Source: Euonymus europaeus (taxonomy: Eukaryota; Streptophyta; Magnoliopsida; Celastrales; Celastraceae). From it: a stretch of 64,000 nucleotides of DNA. The translations under genes were made by a program, and so were the position numbers. Of this stretch, positions 1 to 13,062 are shown in pieces (the first letter of the stretch is position 1; each line of letters starts with the position of its first letter). The stretch is taken from contig OY756961.1 of assembly GCA_963580455.1 (NCBI GenBank), positions 9,405,001 to 9,469,000 on the forward strand, given 5' to 3'. Below the pieces are notes generated by a model that saw only the letters and a program-made list of their open reading frames with translations, had not been told where the DNA came from and ran no database searches.

Positions 1-14
1 AATTATGCACAAAC

Positions 15-2060
15 TGTAACGCTCCAACCCAGAAATCACACTCCGAGCCGGGTGCACTATTAATGACTCATACACTCGTCACAAGGACATAACTATACGA
101 CATCCAAACCCCGTATTCTAACGAAAATCCAGCAGCACCTCCCCGTATATCGAGGAGTGCCAACCTGGAGTCAAGTAACACATCATCATAAGAAATCGTT
201 CTATAATTATATCAAAGTTCCACATAATAGTAGGGCCTTTGGCTATCTAGTCACATTCACACTCTAGACAAGGCCCCAGGCCTTCTAATCACATGCAAAT
301 AATATGTATAATATCATCACATAACCATCATCGTCAAAGACCATCAAAGTCAACAAATCCAGACCCTTGGTCCATCATTCCGGTACGGGAGTCCCGATCA
401 CATGGCATAGACTCTCGACCATCCATCATGCATACCGAATAGGTATATAAGCAACAAAATGTTCAACAAAACCAAAGTACTAAATGTACTAAAAATAGCT
501 AAAAATGATCCAACACATTATAATAGTAATCCTAGTGCTCATAGGGTGGCCTTCCATGTCACACTACCTCCTACTGATCCGTAGCCTGGTTCTTAGCACT
601 AGTCTCACCTAGAAGATAGAAAACAAGAAAATAGGGTGAGCAGAAGGCTCAGTAGGGAAATATAAAGAGTTATCAATATTATAAGACTGGATGATAAAAT
701 AAGTACAATGTAGTGAAATGAAATATAATGTCACAACGACGTAATAATCGTCGGCTACACCTTATAGCGCCCTGGAACCAATCAACGGATATCCAAAAAA
801 CCATCTGAAGCCTTAACCTTGCCATGAACAACCATAGATGCACCTCCACAACGTGGAATCCCGTTCTTGATAATAATGTATCCCTTGGTATCTAACATCC
901 CACAAATAAACCTTGAGGAACTATGAGTCCATACCCATAGCCCTAATACATCTACAATGCATGTCCAATCAAGTAGTGCAAAAATAAGCATATATATATA
1001 TAAATCGTCCCTATATACATACGTAACTACGTGATGCATGTAGAAGAGTTAACATGCTCAATTGATGATCAAGCATTAATAAGGTATGCATTTCAATCGA
1101 AATCCATGAAAGGGGTTCGCTCTTCCTAAGGAACAAGTTAGGCAAGAGCACAAAATGAAGACCAATGAGGAAATACAAACCGCTCTTTAGAGAAACAAAA
1201 TGATACGATAGAAAAGAGGGTAAGAATCCCTACCTCGTTCCAAGCACAAGCCAAATATCTCAAGTTCCCAAATTAGGGTTTCAACCCTTTCTCCAAACCT
1301 TTCAATTTCAATATTTCCTACTCATTTCATAAACCATATATCCTCAAAGCATATACCATTATAGTATATCATAAGAGACTCAAGATTTCTTACTTTTCTC
1401 TCTCTAGAAATTACCAAACTCTTGAATCTCAACCAAAATCCAACTTGAATATCAAATCGGTAGTCAACCTAGTTAATAACAACATATAACAACTCAAATC
1501 AACTTATTTAGTCCCTCTATACCATCTATTTAAAGTCCCAACAAAAACTATGAAGACCCTAGATTCTAGAAATTCGTGGAACTTACCCCAAATCCTTGAA
1601 ATCTTTCTTGAATCTTCCACACTTTTCTCTCCCTCTCTCTAGAACAATGTTCGGCTCAACCCTCATTTTTCTTCCTCTACTTGAGACTTAAAGACTTGGA
1701 ACTCTCGCGTTTTGTGCCTAGGTAGAATTTACACACGCCTTGGAATCATGCTCTGGGTGCCCACAACCTTTGTGGCGTAAAAAAAATATTTTTTCTGAAG
1801 TTTCTATCCTGGGCGGGATCTTGGGCACTTTGTGGGAATCATGCCTAGGTGCCCACAACCTTTCTCTCGTCATTCTTTTTTTTGCTCACCAATACTCTGG
1901 GTGCACCCTTGGTGCTCCTATAACATATTCAAACTTGTTTTGAGGTTTCCAAACTCACCTAGGCGCGAATTCGACGTGCCTAGGCGCACTTGCAAGTCCA
2001 ACACACCCAAAAACACTTATTTTCCTAACTTCCAATTATTCCTAAGTTTATATTTGGGGT
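15..2060 (-). mobile_element. Old gypsy LTR (Tekay-style), reverse orientation
   Basis: The left edge begins TGTAACGCTCCAACCC, the reverse complement of a typical chromovirus LTR 3' end. The block contains gagtgccaacctgg (about 150), a run of agtcccgatcacatggca (about 391) and ctcagtaggg (about 648). All three recur in the same order in the block at 16274-17614, so the two look like diverged LTR copies of one family. It lies at the 3' side of the minus-strand gag and pol fragments, where a 3' LTR belongs. The right boundary near 2060 is uncertain, because RT-derived codons run into it without RNase H or integrase. ORFs inside it look like chance. Confidence 0.5.
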
Positions 2061-3372
2061 CGATCATCACACAAACTTCCTAAAGTAGCAGTTAACCCTA
2101 AGGATCCTCTCAATTCCTTAACACTAGTTGGTATTGGGTAGTCAACAATAGTTTCCAACTTCTTTGGATGAGTAGAGACACCAAACCTAGATACCATGTG
2201 ACCTAGGTACTCCACTTGAGTCTATCCAAATGAGCATTTATGTTTCTTGACCAATATTTGATGTTGTAACAAAATATCAAAAGCCTTCCTCAAATCTACC
2301 ATATGTTTTTGCAAATTAGGACTGTAAACTAATATGTTATAAAACAAAAATACTAGAATTGATTTCCTCAACATAGGTTTGAAGATGTCATTCATCAAAC
2401 TTTGAAATGTGGCATGAGCGTTAGTCAAACCAAAAGGCACGACCATAAACTCGTAATGTTCCTCATGTGTCATAAATGTTGTTTTTGCGATATCATCCTT
2501 ATGCATCCTTATTTGATGATAACCAAACCTAAGGTCTAATTTGGAAAAATACATGGAACTATGAAGTTCATCTAATAAGTCATCAATTAAAGGGATAGGA
2601 TATTTATCTTCCACAGTGAGTTTGTTCAACTCCCTATATAGTCCATACACATCCTCTAAATGGCCTCATTATTTTTTACTAAAAGTATAGGTGATGAGAA
2701 AGGGCTATGACTAGGTCATATAAAACCAACAGCAAATAATTCCTGTACTGCTTTTTGAATCTCATTTTTTTTGAAAGGTCCATAATGGTATAGCCTTCTA
2801 CTAGGATGTTTGGAATCACTGAGTAGTGGTATCCTATGATCATGAGGTCGTGCAAGTGGTAAAGAAGTTGGAATAAGGAATATGACAGTATAAAAATCCA
2901 ACAATCCATCCAGCTCTTTTAACTTTCTGTAGATAACTCAATGTTAGAACCAATAGCTATGACTTCTTGACTTCTTGAGAACACAAGAAGAAACCTAAAC
3001 TGGCGTTACTCAAGTCCTTTTCCAACTGATGTACTAAAATCTCTTATATAAGAGGTTTTCTAGAAGTTTCACGGTGCACTTGATAAACATGGCCCCCAAC
3101 ATTGAATTCAATCTTCAATAAATGGAAATCCCATAAAACTAGACTAACAATAGTTAGCCATTGGATTCCTAATACCACATCACATCCACCTAGTGGTAAT
3201 ACTAGTAAGTTGGTAAGGCATTTGAAATTTCCCATAGTCAAAGAAATAGAATTACAGCACCACATGCCTTTCACTCTTCCCCCATTAGCAATCATGACCT
3301 CATATACCTTAGTTTTCCCAATAGGCCATCCAAGTTGCTTCACGAGCCTAGAATCCACAACATTGTGGGTAC
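2061..3372 (-). pseudogene. Gypsy R (Reina-style) protease-RT fragment, downstream half
   Basis: The minus strand encodes a retropepsin-like stretch (about 3372-3080) with THNVVDSRLVKQLG and GGCDVVLGIQWL. A reverse transcriptase follows (2650-2070) with DLLDELHSSMYFSKLDLRFG, YHQIR and VPFGLTNAHATFQSLMN. The metal-binding pair of the RT box is lost: the family normally has FDD-ILVYS, but here the two aspartates read as YN. Frame breaks occur near 2660, 2220 and 2100. RNase H and integrase are absent; the reading stops near LRG-LGLT and runs into LTR-like DNA. The upstream half (gag and first protease codons) lies at 14543-15185 beyond Athila-1, and the two halves join in frame at the target site. 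Dead. Confidence 0.75.
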
Positions 3373-4668
3373 TGTTGGGTTTAAAATACCCTACTAGCAA
3401 GTGCACTAGTCGAAGGGATAGCACAAGTAGTCAGTAGAGATCGTATCCACAGAGACAGAGTTATAATTGATCCAAATGTTTATTTGTATATATTTATGAA
3501 CAATGCAAGAAATTAAAGTTCCGCTCAAGTTGATTGGGTTCACAATTTAATAAGAATGCAAGCAAGAAAGGTAAAGTGTTTTTGGAATTTTTATATTGAA
3601 GAATGCAAATGCTAATGCAATTTATCACTAGGTAAGTTATACTGATGCAATGAATTCAAGTAGAAGAATGAAGCACCAAGACTTCAAAATCCACCAAGGG
3701 TCAATGATGTGCAAACACAACCAATTCACTCACACATTTATCAATCCGGGTATAACGAATCCGTACCTAAGTCAGTTTTAGTGCACTCAAGCCAATTTCT
3801 CTCATGTCAATTACTAGCCATCTTATTGGTCTAGGTTGGATGTTCCTATCAACATTCTAGCCATCTTATTGGTCTAGACATGCATAAGAATTCATGAAAG
3901 CTCAATGGAAATAGGATTCATACAAACTTGTTCCAAACCTAATGGAAACGACAATTGCAATCTAAGGTCCCAAGAAGCATGATTAAATAGATATTTCACC
4001 ATCTACAAAGTCCATCAAACAAATCCATTCAAAAGCCTAAGTGGTGATCAAGCACAAAGAGTAAGAAGAATCCACAATAATCATAGAAACCAAAGATTTA
4101 TACCCAAAAAGATTCACATATAAACAAATCAATTCATACAACCATCATTCAACCCAAGGCTTCATCCTAGCCTTGGTGATAAAGAGTTTAGCTACTCATA
4201 GAGAGAGAAAGAGACAAGCAAAGAGAGAAAAACATATTGGTAGAACCCAAAATTGGAAGAAAAACAAGCCAAGATGAAGAATCCCTCCTTCAAGCCTTGA
4301 ATCCTCCTTCTTTCCTCTGTTTTTCGCTCCCTGGAACGGCCGTTCGATAAGTTAGAAGTGTGCAGTTTTTAGGGCTTTCGCGAAATAAAAGCTGCCAATT
4401 TTGTGCAGGGGCGCCTAAGCTGCCAATTTTTGTATTCACCCCTGTTCCGTGCATGGCTCGTACCGCCTAGGCGTGTATAAATCATGCCCAGAATAATTTG
4501 CAAGCTTATTCTTGCTCTTATCTTGCCCATATTTGCCACCTTTTTGTTCCGCACCATCAATTGCCTATCAAAATCCAAGACAATAGATAAATGTACCGAA
4601 ATGATAATACCAATGAGATAATATAAGGTTGTTATCACCAAAAACAATAGGTATATTCATACCTATCA
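3373..4668 (-). repeat. Athila-1 3' LTR
   Basis: 1,296 bp, starting TGTTGGGTTT and ending ACCTATCA on the plus strand. It is nearly identical to 13197-14537 except for a deletion near 4392 that removes most of a CCTAGGCG-rich stretch. In element orientation it begins with a short hairpin (4647-4666). A polypurine tract abuts it: the plus-strand text aacaccccacactt just after 4668 reads as a purine-rich run on the minus strand. Confidence 0.93.
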
Positions 4669-5780
4669 AACACCCCACACTTAAACCCTACTCGTCCTCG
4701 AGTACAACTAATTTAAAGATACTCATGAAAAGTAAAATCCTAACTCACTGAAGCAGGAATCGCGGTTGCATTTAGCATATGCAACAAGCCGTTAAACCCC
4801 TAGGTGTCCCTAGTGGAGGAGTGTTGTCTCCTGAGGGCTTACAAGAACGATACCCACAAACATTTCTATCAAATGAGCGCAAACACCCCACACTTACATC
4901 ACACTATATACTCAACGAATAATTTCCGTCTACTCAATTGCTCCTTTAATGTGGTGTGATGTGCGAGAGAAAATGTCAACATGTGGCTTCCAAGAGTTTA
5001 TATGTATGTATTAAACATAGTCGCATTCCAAGAATCGCAAAAACAACAAGTAGCAATATCAAGGCACATTTATTTATATATATGTTTATTATTACTATTA
5101 TTTTTTTTTTAACTAGGGCTGTGCAATGCTTACTCCATTAAGCTTTCTATTCAACCCATGTAGCGAATTCTCGACCAATGACTCCCAACCAGTTGGCTTA
5201 GGGCATTAGGTGATAAGACACCCCTCAGATCAATTATTCGAGTTGAAAAGGCTTCGAAGTTAAGCTAGCCTAGAATGTTCATCATGGTTGTCTCATCTTT
5301 TTACGCGAAACTCGAGTTGGTTAGACAAGAGCCCCGGTTACTCAATAAGACGCAAGAGCGGAACATGTTTTTTTTTTTTTTTTTTTTTTTACACAACATA
5401 AATAACTAGTGCCAAACATATCACCAACATGCGTCCAAGCTCATCTCAGGCAGAAACCACAGTTAACACATATATCCGTCCAAGTCATACCCCACAACAC
5501 TTTAGTGCAAGTGAATTCATTTATTATGCAATCTAGTAGACTTCAAAAATTCACTCAAGCATATAGGAGGTAAAGACGGGATTAAACAGCTCTGATCAGA
5601 AATAAATATAATAAGTACCAGCGGTCAAATTCAGATCAGATAATATCCAAAATGCGCAATACATAAAAAATAAAGTACTCCCACCCCCCACTATAAAATA
5701 AGCTTTGTCCTCAAAGCGTGAAACAGGTATATGAAGAAAATGGAGGACAAGCCAAGAAAAACACAACATGGAGGTGGACT
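4669..5780 (-). other. Athila-1 3' untranslated region
   Basis: No supported gene. In element orientation it starts just after the stop of the second ORF. It holds a conserved G-rich block (5676-5716, GAGGACAAAGC followed by GTGGGGGGTGGGAG), a 25-nt homopolymer (T on the plus strand, about 5367-5390), a second C-rich tract (about 4884-4895) and the polypurine tract next to the LTR (about 4669-4684). The homopolymer matches in position the A-rich tract of Athila-2 near 54485. Small ORFs here look like chance. Confidence 0.7.
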
Positions 5781-6917
5781 CTAGGAGGAAGGACCGCCAG
5801 AGGGTCCGCGACGAGCAAATGTGAGATAGCGGTCGCGTCGTAGCTCCGCCAATATGTCGAGCATGGCCCAAGTCTTCTCCGTCTGTGCCTGGAACTGCTG
5901 CTGGACATACTCCGTATAGGCCTGAAACTGCTACTGGAGGGAGCGCTGACCATCCTCAAGCTGTGTAAGCTAAGCTCGTAGCTCGTCCATCTGTATAGTA
6001 GATGCAGCATCATCAGCAGCCGGCTCCTCATCGGCCTCAACAGCAACACCCAGGTCATCGTGCGCCGCCTAAGCACGTCTATGGTGAATATCTGTCATAC
6101 GAGATATACTGATGTGCCAATGGTGCATGTCAACTTCTTCCATCAGAAGGGTCGCGAGGCGTATATCGAGAGGGATCGCTCCAAGATGAGCTACTAATCG
6201 CGTGATAATACGAGGCAAAAAGAGTTTCTTCACACCAACACTGTCATCCTCAATACGCCTCCTAATCTCCAGAAAAGACCGAACATAATAGTAGCTCAGA
6301 TCAATCCATATGCCAGCCCATATACAGTATAAGATCTCTAAAATCTCTCTCCGCCGCTTGCTATGATGCCCTGCTGGCCATAAGTTCTGGTACACGATCC
6401 GATCGACCAGCCACATAGATTCTGGCAGGTTAGATTTCCTCAAGAAAGTCCCACGTGTGCCACCCAACTGCTCCACCATCCGAGAGTGCTGCTGCAGCTC
6501 CGTACCAGATAAAGGGTGTAAGAATCCACTGTCAGCAGGCCAAAAAATGGGGTATCCAATGCAAGCACACACATCTGCAGCGGAGAAAGTAACTACTCCA
6601 GAGGGCAATGTAATAGTATAGTGACCGGTGTCGGTGGCCTAGACGGTGCGATAGAAAGTACGCACTAGCTGTGGATACACCGGTATGTCATGAGCCACAT
6701 CCGGAACAACAAGGTAAGGGCATAATTGGCGGAGTCGACCTAAAGGCTCACTTGTGGCCCCCACAGTGGTGTAAAGTGTACCAGATATATAAACCTCTGA
6801 CACAATGGGAGCTACCTCAAAGAGCCTAACAGTGGCAGCAGAGGATGATCCAACAACTGGTGCGGTGTGAGCAGATTGCCTTGGGCGCTTGGGGGCGAGA
6901 CCCTTAGTTCTGGGCAT
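5781..6917 (-). pseudogene. Athila-1 second ORF in the env position (plant transposon protein type)
   Basis: One frame of 379 codons from ATG at 6917 to TAG at 5781, broken by four TAG codons (6639, 6069, 5970, 5931), each readable as CAG to TAG. It begins MPRTKGLAPKR and has a central part with SADVCACIGYP, WLVDRIVYQNLWPAG and KKLFLPRIITRLVAHLGAIP. The tail is Gln-rich and looks coiled-coil (QFQAYTEYVQQQFQAQTEK). The Athila-2 ORF at 53009-53984 is a homologue with the same order (NLCPIGHSQQRR, KLYFPRLITLLLQFKGI, Gln-rich tail). Athila elements often carry an env-like ORF here, but I see no signal peptide or transmembrane segment, so I do not call it an envelope protein. Function unknown; it resembles proteins commonly labelled putative plant transposon protein. 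Confidence 0.75.
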
Positions 6918-7029
6918 AATTCCTTGAGCGCTTAGATGTCCGCTTAGGCGATGGAGTTGGGGTGGGCGGCTAAAAGGGAGAGGTGGGCGTGTGTGTGTAT
7001 GTGACAAAGAGGGATGAGGGTTTTAAGAA

Positions 7030-7260
7030 TGCCCGACCCGCCTAGGCGTTTAGTACTGACGCTTAGGCGGTTTTTTCTTTTTTTTTAAAGAGGAGATGCA
7101 GGGGAGCCTAGGCGTGTAGGAAATGCGCCTAGGCGCACTCGCCTAGGCGCTGCTCTAGAAAGAGCAGTTTCCCTGAATTTTTCCATTCACCCCTGTTCCG
7201 TGCGTGGCCCGTACCGCCTGGGCGTGTATTAAACACGCCCGGGACAACGTGCTCCTCTGT
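7030..7260 (-). repeat. LTR-derived segment with CGCCTAGGCG palindromes inside Athila-1
   Basis: About 150 bp of this block (7100-7250) closely matches LTR positions 14230-14370, including gtgtaggaaatgcgcctagg, the ctgctctagaaa run, attcacccctgttccgtgcg and the cgtaccgcc-gggcgtgta run. It carries several copies of the perfect palindrome CGCCTAGGCG or close variants. It sits between the GGGAGGCAACC motif and the second ORF, where the second ORF would need its transcript leader. Confidence 0.8.
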
Positions 7261-7423
7261 ATCAGGTATCCAACTCCACTACTTTCACATACAACCCAGA
7301 AAATTCAGCACACATTAAATTCTTCACCAAAAACAAATTCCAGCAAGCTCAGAAACACATAACACCTTCTAAAGAGATGGAACAATGAAGCACACAAGGA
7401 TACAGAAAGGATATCACATCTCA

Positions 7424-7435
7424 GGTTGCCTCCCA
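7424..7435 (-). promoter_or_regulatory. Conserved GGGAGGCAACC motif upstream of second ORF
   Basis: The minus strand reads TGGGAGGCAACC, preceded by an AAC-TTAGCG-TT context. The same motif with the same preceding TTAAA-AGCGC context lies at 52881-52894 in Athila-2, also between pol and the second ORF. Its role is unknown. It could be part of a splice site or RNA structure needed to express the second ORF (inference). Confidence 0.55.
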
Positions 7436-7628
7436 AGCAACGCTAAGTTTAGGGTCTTCAGCCAGACGTAGCTGCACCTACAAAATAAAAGAGGTCGCAT
7501 CAAAACTTAACAATTTTAAAACACTACCACCCCTCACTTTAAGAACATGCATAGTCCTCAATGCATCAAAACGAGGGATGGTCATAAAGTTAAACACCAA
7601 GAACAAGGACACAAAATAACCTGGAAAA

Positions 7629-10600
7629 TCATTGTGATGGAGATTCTTCAAGGCGAAGCTTATTTTTCTCCATATCAAAGGTAGTCTCAAAATATGGTTT
7701 TAGACGGTGACCATTAACCTGTTGCTCAAAACCAGTGCGGGGATCTTTAATACACACAGAGCCATGGGGATGAACGTTTAGGACCTCATAAGGCCCACTC
7801 CATCTCGAACGAAGCTTTCCCGGAAACAATCAAAGACGAGCATTAAATAGCAATACCCTCTGGCCAGGTTCGAATACTTTCCTAGATATATGCCGATCAT
7901 GGAATATCTTGGTTTTCTCTTTGTAAATTCTGGCATTCTCATAGGATTCATTCCGGAGTTCATCGAGCTCATTAAGTTGGAGCTTCCGCAATTCACCGGC
8001 TCCATGAAGGTCAAAATTAAGAGCCTTAATGGCCCAATATGCTCTATGTTGCAATTCCACTAGAAGATGACACGGTTTGCCATAGACCAACTGGTAAGGA
8101 GACATGCCGATGGGAGTCTTGAAGGCTGTCCGATAGGCCCAGAGCGCATCATTGAGTTTAATGCTCCAATCTTTCCTATTGGAAGAGACAGTCTTTTCAA
8201 GAATATGTTTGAGCTCTCGATTTGAAATCTCTACTTGGCCACTCGTTTGAGGGGTGGTAAGGGGTAGCAACCTTATGAGTGACCCCACACTTTTTCATGA
8301 GCTTCTCGAAAGGCTTATTGCAAAAATGGGATCCACCATCACTGATAATAGCCCTCGGTGTGCCAAACCTTGCAAAGATCATATCCTTCAAAAAATTCAG
8401 AACTATTTTATGATCATTGGTTCGACATGGGATTGCTTCCACCCATTTACTCACATAGTCAACTGCCACTAGAATATAGAGATGGCCAGAAGAAGGAGGG
8501 AAAGGTCCCATGAAATCAATACCCCAAACATCAAACAATTCCACAACCAATATATTTTGCAGAGGCATCTGATCTCTAGAAGAAATATTACATGTGCGTT
8601 GGCATCGATCACAAGTGGCGCAATAAGCATGAGCATCTTTAAATAGGGTTGGCCAAAAGAACCCACACTGAAGAACCTTTGTTGTTGTCTTCTTTCCTCC
8701 AAAATGCCCTCCATACACATGAGCATGACAAAAATGCAAAATACTATCCATTTCAGGTTCCAGCACACATCGTCGAATAATTTGATCAGGGCAAGACTCG
8801 AAAAGATATGTTTCATCCCAAAAATAATATTTGAGGGTAGAGAAGAACTTATCTTTAGCTTGTTTGGTCATGCCAGAAGGTAGTATACGTGTAGCCAGAT
8901 AATTTACAATATCTGCATACCATGGAGAGTCTTCAACAACAAAAAGCTACTCATCGGGAAAATTCTCATTAAAGTCCATGTCTTTTGATTCACCCTCTTT
9001 GATGGCTAACCGCGAAAGATGATCAGCCACCACATTCTCACAGCCCTTTTTATCCCGAATCTCCAAATCAAATTCCTGCAGGAGAAGTACCCATCGGATC
9101 AATCTGGGTTTAGAGTCTTTCTTGGTCATTAAATACCGCAAAGCCGCATGATCAGAATATATAATCACCTTGGAACAAGTAAGATAAGAGCGAAATTTAT
9201 CCAAGGCAAACACGATGTCCAATAATTCTTTCTCAGTGGTGGAATAATTTACTTGAGCATCATTGAGAGTCTGGCTGGCATAGTAAATGACATGGGACTT
9301 CTTGTCCACTCGTTGCCCAAGCACTGCCCCAATAGCATAATCTGAAGCATCGCACATGATTTCAAAGGGCAAAGAAAAATCCGAAGGCATTATAATGGGA
9401 GCAGAAGTGAGCTTTTCCTTCAAGGCATCAAAGGCCTTTAAACACTCAGCATTAAATTCAAAATTTGCATCTTTCGCCAACAAAGCACATAAGGGTCTGG
9501 AAATTTTTGAAAAATCCATAATAAACCGCCTATAGAACCTAGCATGGCCTAGGAAAGAACGAATACCTTTCACATTAGTGGGCGGTGGCAACTTGGAAAT
9601 GAGATCAATCTTTGCTCTATCGACCTCAATGCCATCTTTAGAAATGATATGGCCCAAGACATTACCCTTCTGAACCATACAGTGACACTTCTCCCAATTC
9701 AGTATAAGATTTGTCTCCTTACAGCGCTTTAGAACTAGAGTCAGATTGTAGAGGCAGTGATCAAAATCAGACCCAAAGACAGAAAAGTCATCCATGAACA
9801 CTTCAATAAATCTTTCCACCATATCTGAAAAAATGCTCATCATACATCTCTGAAAAGTAGTTGGAGCATTGCATAACCCAAACGGCATCCGTCGATAAGC
9901 AAAGGTCCCAAATGGACATGTGAATGTCGTCTTCTCCTTATCCTTTGGGGCAATCACAATTTGATTGTACCCTGAATATCCATCTAAGAAACAGTAATAG
10001 CTATGTCCTGCAAGTCGCTCCAACATTTGATCAATAAATGGAAGAGGAAAGTGATCTTTCCGTGTAGATGTATTCAACTTACGGTAGTCAATGTAGACTC
10101 GCCAACCCATGACCTTCCTAGTAGGAATAAGCTCATTGTTGTCATTTTTCACAACTGTGATTCCTGACTTCTTCGGAACTACCTAAACAGGGCTCACCCA
10201 CTTAGAATCGGAAATAGGGTAGATAATTCCCACATCTAGCAATTTTAGAATTTCAGCCCGAACCACCTCTTTCATATTCAGATTCAAACGCCTCTGACCT
10301 TCTCTACTAGGCTTTGCTCCATCATCTAATAAAATTCGATGCATGCACATAGATGGACTGATTCCCTTGATATCTGTTATCGTCCAGCCAATTGCAGTTT
10401 TATGCTCTCTAAGAACACGCAATAATTTTTCCTCTTCCACAAGAGTCAATTTAGAAGCAATAATAATAGGAAGAGTATTAGCATTACCCAAGTAAGCATA
10501 CTGATGATGCGGAGGAAGTGGCTTCAACTCTAGCTCTGGTGGGCTCTCTATTGATGGTACTAACTTCTTGGTGCTCGGAGAGTCCCTCAAATTCTCAAAA

Positions 10601-13062
10601 GTGGGCCGCCACTTATGTTGATGTCGAGGTAAAGCTTCAAACATGTTAAAGACTTCCACAGTGTCATCATTCAACATTCTCTCAGACTCACCCACAAGAA
10701 AAGCCTCAAGCGCAGTGGTTCTATCATTTCGATATGTTTCCATGTCAGCTCTTCTTTCCACCACATCTAACCAATAGCACGTCTTCGCATCATCAGCCCG
10801 CCTCATGGCCTCAGAGAGTTTAAATTCAATAGTTTTGTCAAAAACTGTCATAGAAAGGACACCCAACTTGACATCAATAATGGTGTTAGTAGTGGCCATA
10901 AAACCCCGACCCAGAATAAGAGGCAAATCTCTCCCAGGGGTTGGCTCACCTTCCATGTCAAGTATCAAGAAATCCACAGGAATAACAAATTCACCCACCT
11001 TCACCAAAACATCTTCAACAAACCCACAAGGATGCACAAGAGAACGGTCAGCTAGTTGCAAAGTAACCTTAGTTGGTTTCAGTTCTCCTATCTTCAGAGT
11101 AGAATAGACAGAATATGGCATGATATTAACACTAGCTCCAAGATCCATCAAAGCCTTTTCAATTTGTTTCTCCCCAATGATACACGGAATAGTAAAACTC
11201 CCAGGATCCTTCAATTTAGGAGGGAGCTTCTTTTGCAATATAGAACTAGTTTCCTCAGAAAGAAAAACTTCTTCATGTTCACCAATCTTCCTTTTGTTAG
11301 TGCACATCTCCTTTAAAAACTTGGCATAAGCTGGAATAGACTTGATCACCTCAATAAGTGGGATATTAATCTCAACTTTCTTCAAAACTTCAAAAATATC
11401 CCGGTTGTACTTGCTCTTCTTCTTAGGCGCAAGTCGAGATGGAAACGGCACCGATGGAACATAATCCTCCACTGGCTGCTTATCTTTTTCAACTAGGGGT
11501 TTTGTAAATACACGGGGCTCCTCCACTGTCGATTCATTATTCCCCTCATCCTCTTGCTTCTGAATCTCAATCTTGTTGTCAACCTTCTTCCCACTTCTCA
11601 AAACAGTAACAGCCTTAGCATCTTCATGTTTCGTGGGATTAACTTCAGGCTGGCTTGGGAGCTTCCCCAACTGCCGCTCACTCAAAGCAGTAGCAAGTTG
11701 ACCAACTTGCATTTCCAACTTGGAGATAGACTGAGTGTTACTAGCCACCGTCTGTTGCAACTGATTCATAGAATTACTCATCTCAGCTTGTGAATTCTGC
11801 ATCTTCACTTGTGACTGAGCTAGTTGAGTGATCATATCATCCATAGTAGACCTCTTCGAGTCAGGAGGTTGGCCTTACCAGGGTTTTGGACCTTGGCTGT
11901 AGTTGTTAGAAGAGCCATAAGACAGATTCGGATGGTTCTTCCAACCCGGATTGTAAGTATGAGAGAAAGGATCATTTTGCTGCCGATGATAATTTTGAAC
12001 AGCATTCACTTCAGCTTCAGGAAAGGTGCCACTTCTAGGACACATATGGGTCGGATGGTCTGTGCCCCCACAAATACCATATGGCTCTGCAGCTTTGCTC
12101 AATAGGCTCATTACAGCATCCAGTTTCCGAGCCATAGAAGCAATTTCTGTGTTGGGAGTACCAGCTTCATATGCAGTTGCTCTAGATCCACCTGTATCTC
12201 TACTATCCCACTGTGAAGAGTTAGCAACTACATTCTCAATAATCACTGTGGCCTCAGCTGGTTCTTTAGCCATAATGTTTCCACCAGCAGCTGCATCTAG
12301 CCTATGCCGACAGTCATCTGACAAGTGCTGATAGAAATATAATATAATCTGCCATGGCAAGAATTGATGATGTGGGCACCCAATCAACAGTGTTTTATAC
12401 CTCCCCCAAGCTTGATACAGTGGTTCCCCCTTATTCTGCTTGAAATGAAATATCTGATTTCGTAACCGCTGCGTCTTAGATTGAGTATATAATTTCTGAA
12501 TAAACTTGGCAGACAGCTGCTCCCAAGAAGTGATAGAATTAGCAGGCAAGGTCTTGAACCAGTTCTTCACATCACCTTTTAAAGAGAAAGGAAAAATTTT
12601 GAGTCGAATAAATTCTGCTGATATCCCTTGAATCTGTTGTGTGCCACAAATCTCCAAGAAATTATCGATATGATCGCTAGCATCCTGATTTTCTTCTCCT
12701 GAAAAGGAAGGAAGCAAGTTAATCATATAACCTTTAATCTCATATGACAAATTAGGTGCAATAGTTGGAAAAACAATGCACGATTGACGAGTAGTAAATT
12801 GAGGCATAGAGAAATCCTGTATAGTGCGTGGAGCATTGGGGTTGTTGCCATTGTCTTCAACTCCTTCAAGATTTTCTGCCATTTTTACTCGTTCCGGTTT
12901 GTCGCCACAAGAGCTCTCACTAGATGAGCTAGATGTAGGAGAATTAGAGCGGGCGGGAGAATGCTCCCCAAGAATTTGCTTGTCTCTCTTGTTGCGGCGT
13001 AGACGTCCCAAGTCTAAATCAATTGGAAGAATTTCCGTATCTTGCGAACGCCATCCTTGCAT
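7629..13062 (-). pseudogene. Athila-1 gag-pol polyprotein, broken
   Basis: Reads from MQGWRSQDTE at 13062 to the stop at 7629. Order: gag core (LKIFPFSLKGDVKNWF, about 12600), a Cys-His knuckle (CGGTDHPTHMC, about 12060), retropepsin with DLGASVNIMP (about 11130) and LILGRGFMATT, RT with an intact FMDDFSVFG box (about 9790), RNase H ([42 protein letters not shown]), then integrase. Integrase has a zinc-binding CHAHVYGGH...CATCDRC, core aspartates in WGIDFMGPF and AIISDGG, and a glutamate in [10 protein letters not shown]. Nonsense codons lie at 11875 (TAA), 10183 (TAG), 8947 (TAG) and 7830 (TGA), and a one-base insertion in a C run near 8250 shifts integrase. Each stop is explained by one C-to-T change. 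No active product is expected. Confidence 0.93.

Noticed and set aside
5367..5390. T homopolymer as a SINE or processed-transcript tail
   Set aside because: It lies within the Athila-1 3' UTR, where Athila-2 has a comparable A-rich tract, and no target duplication flanks it.
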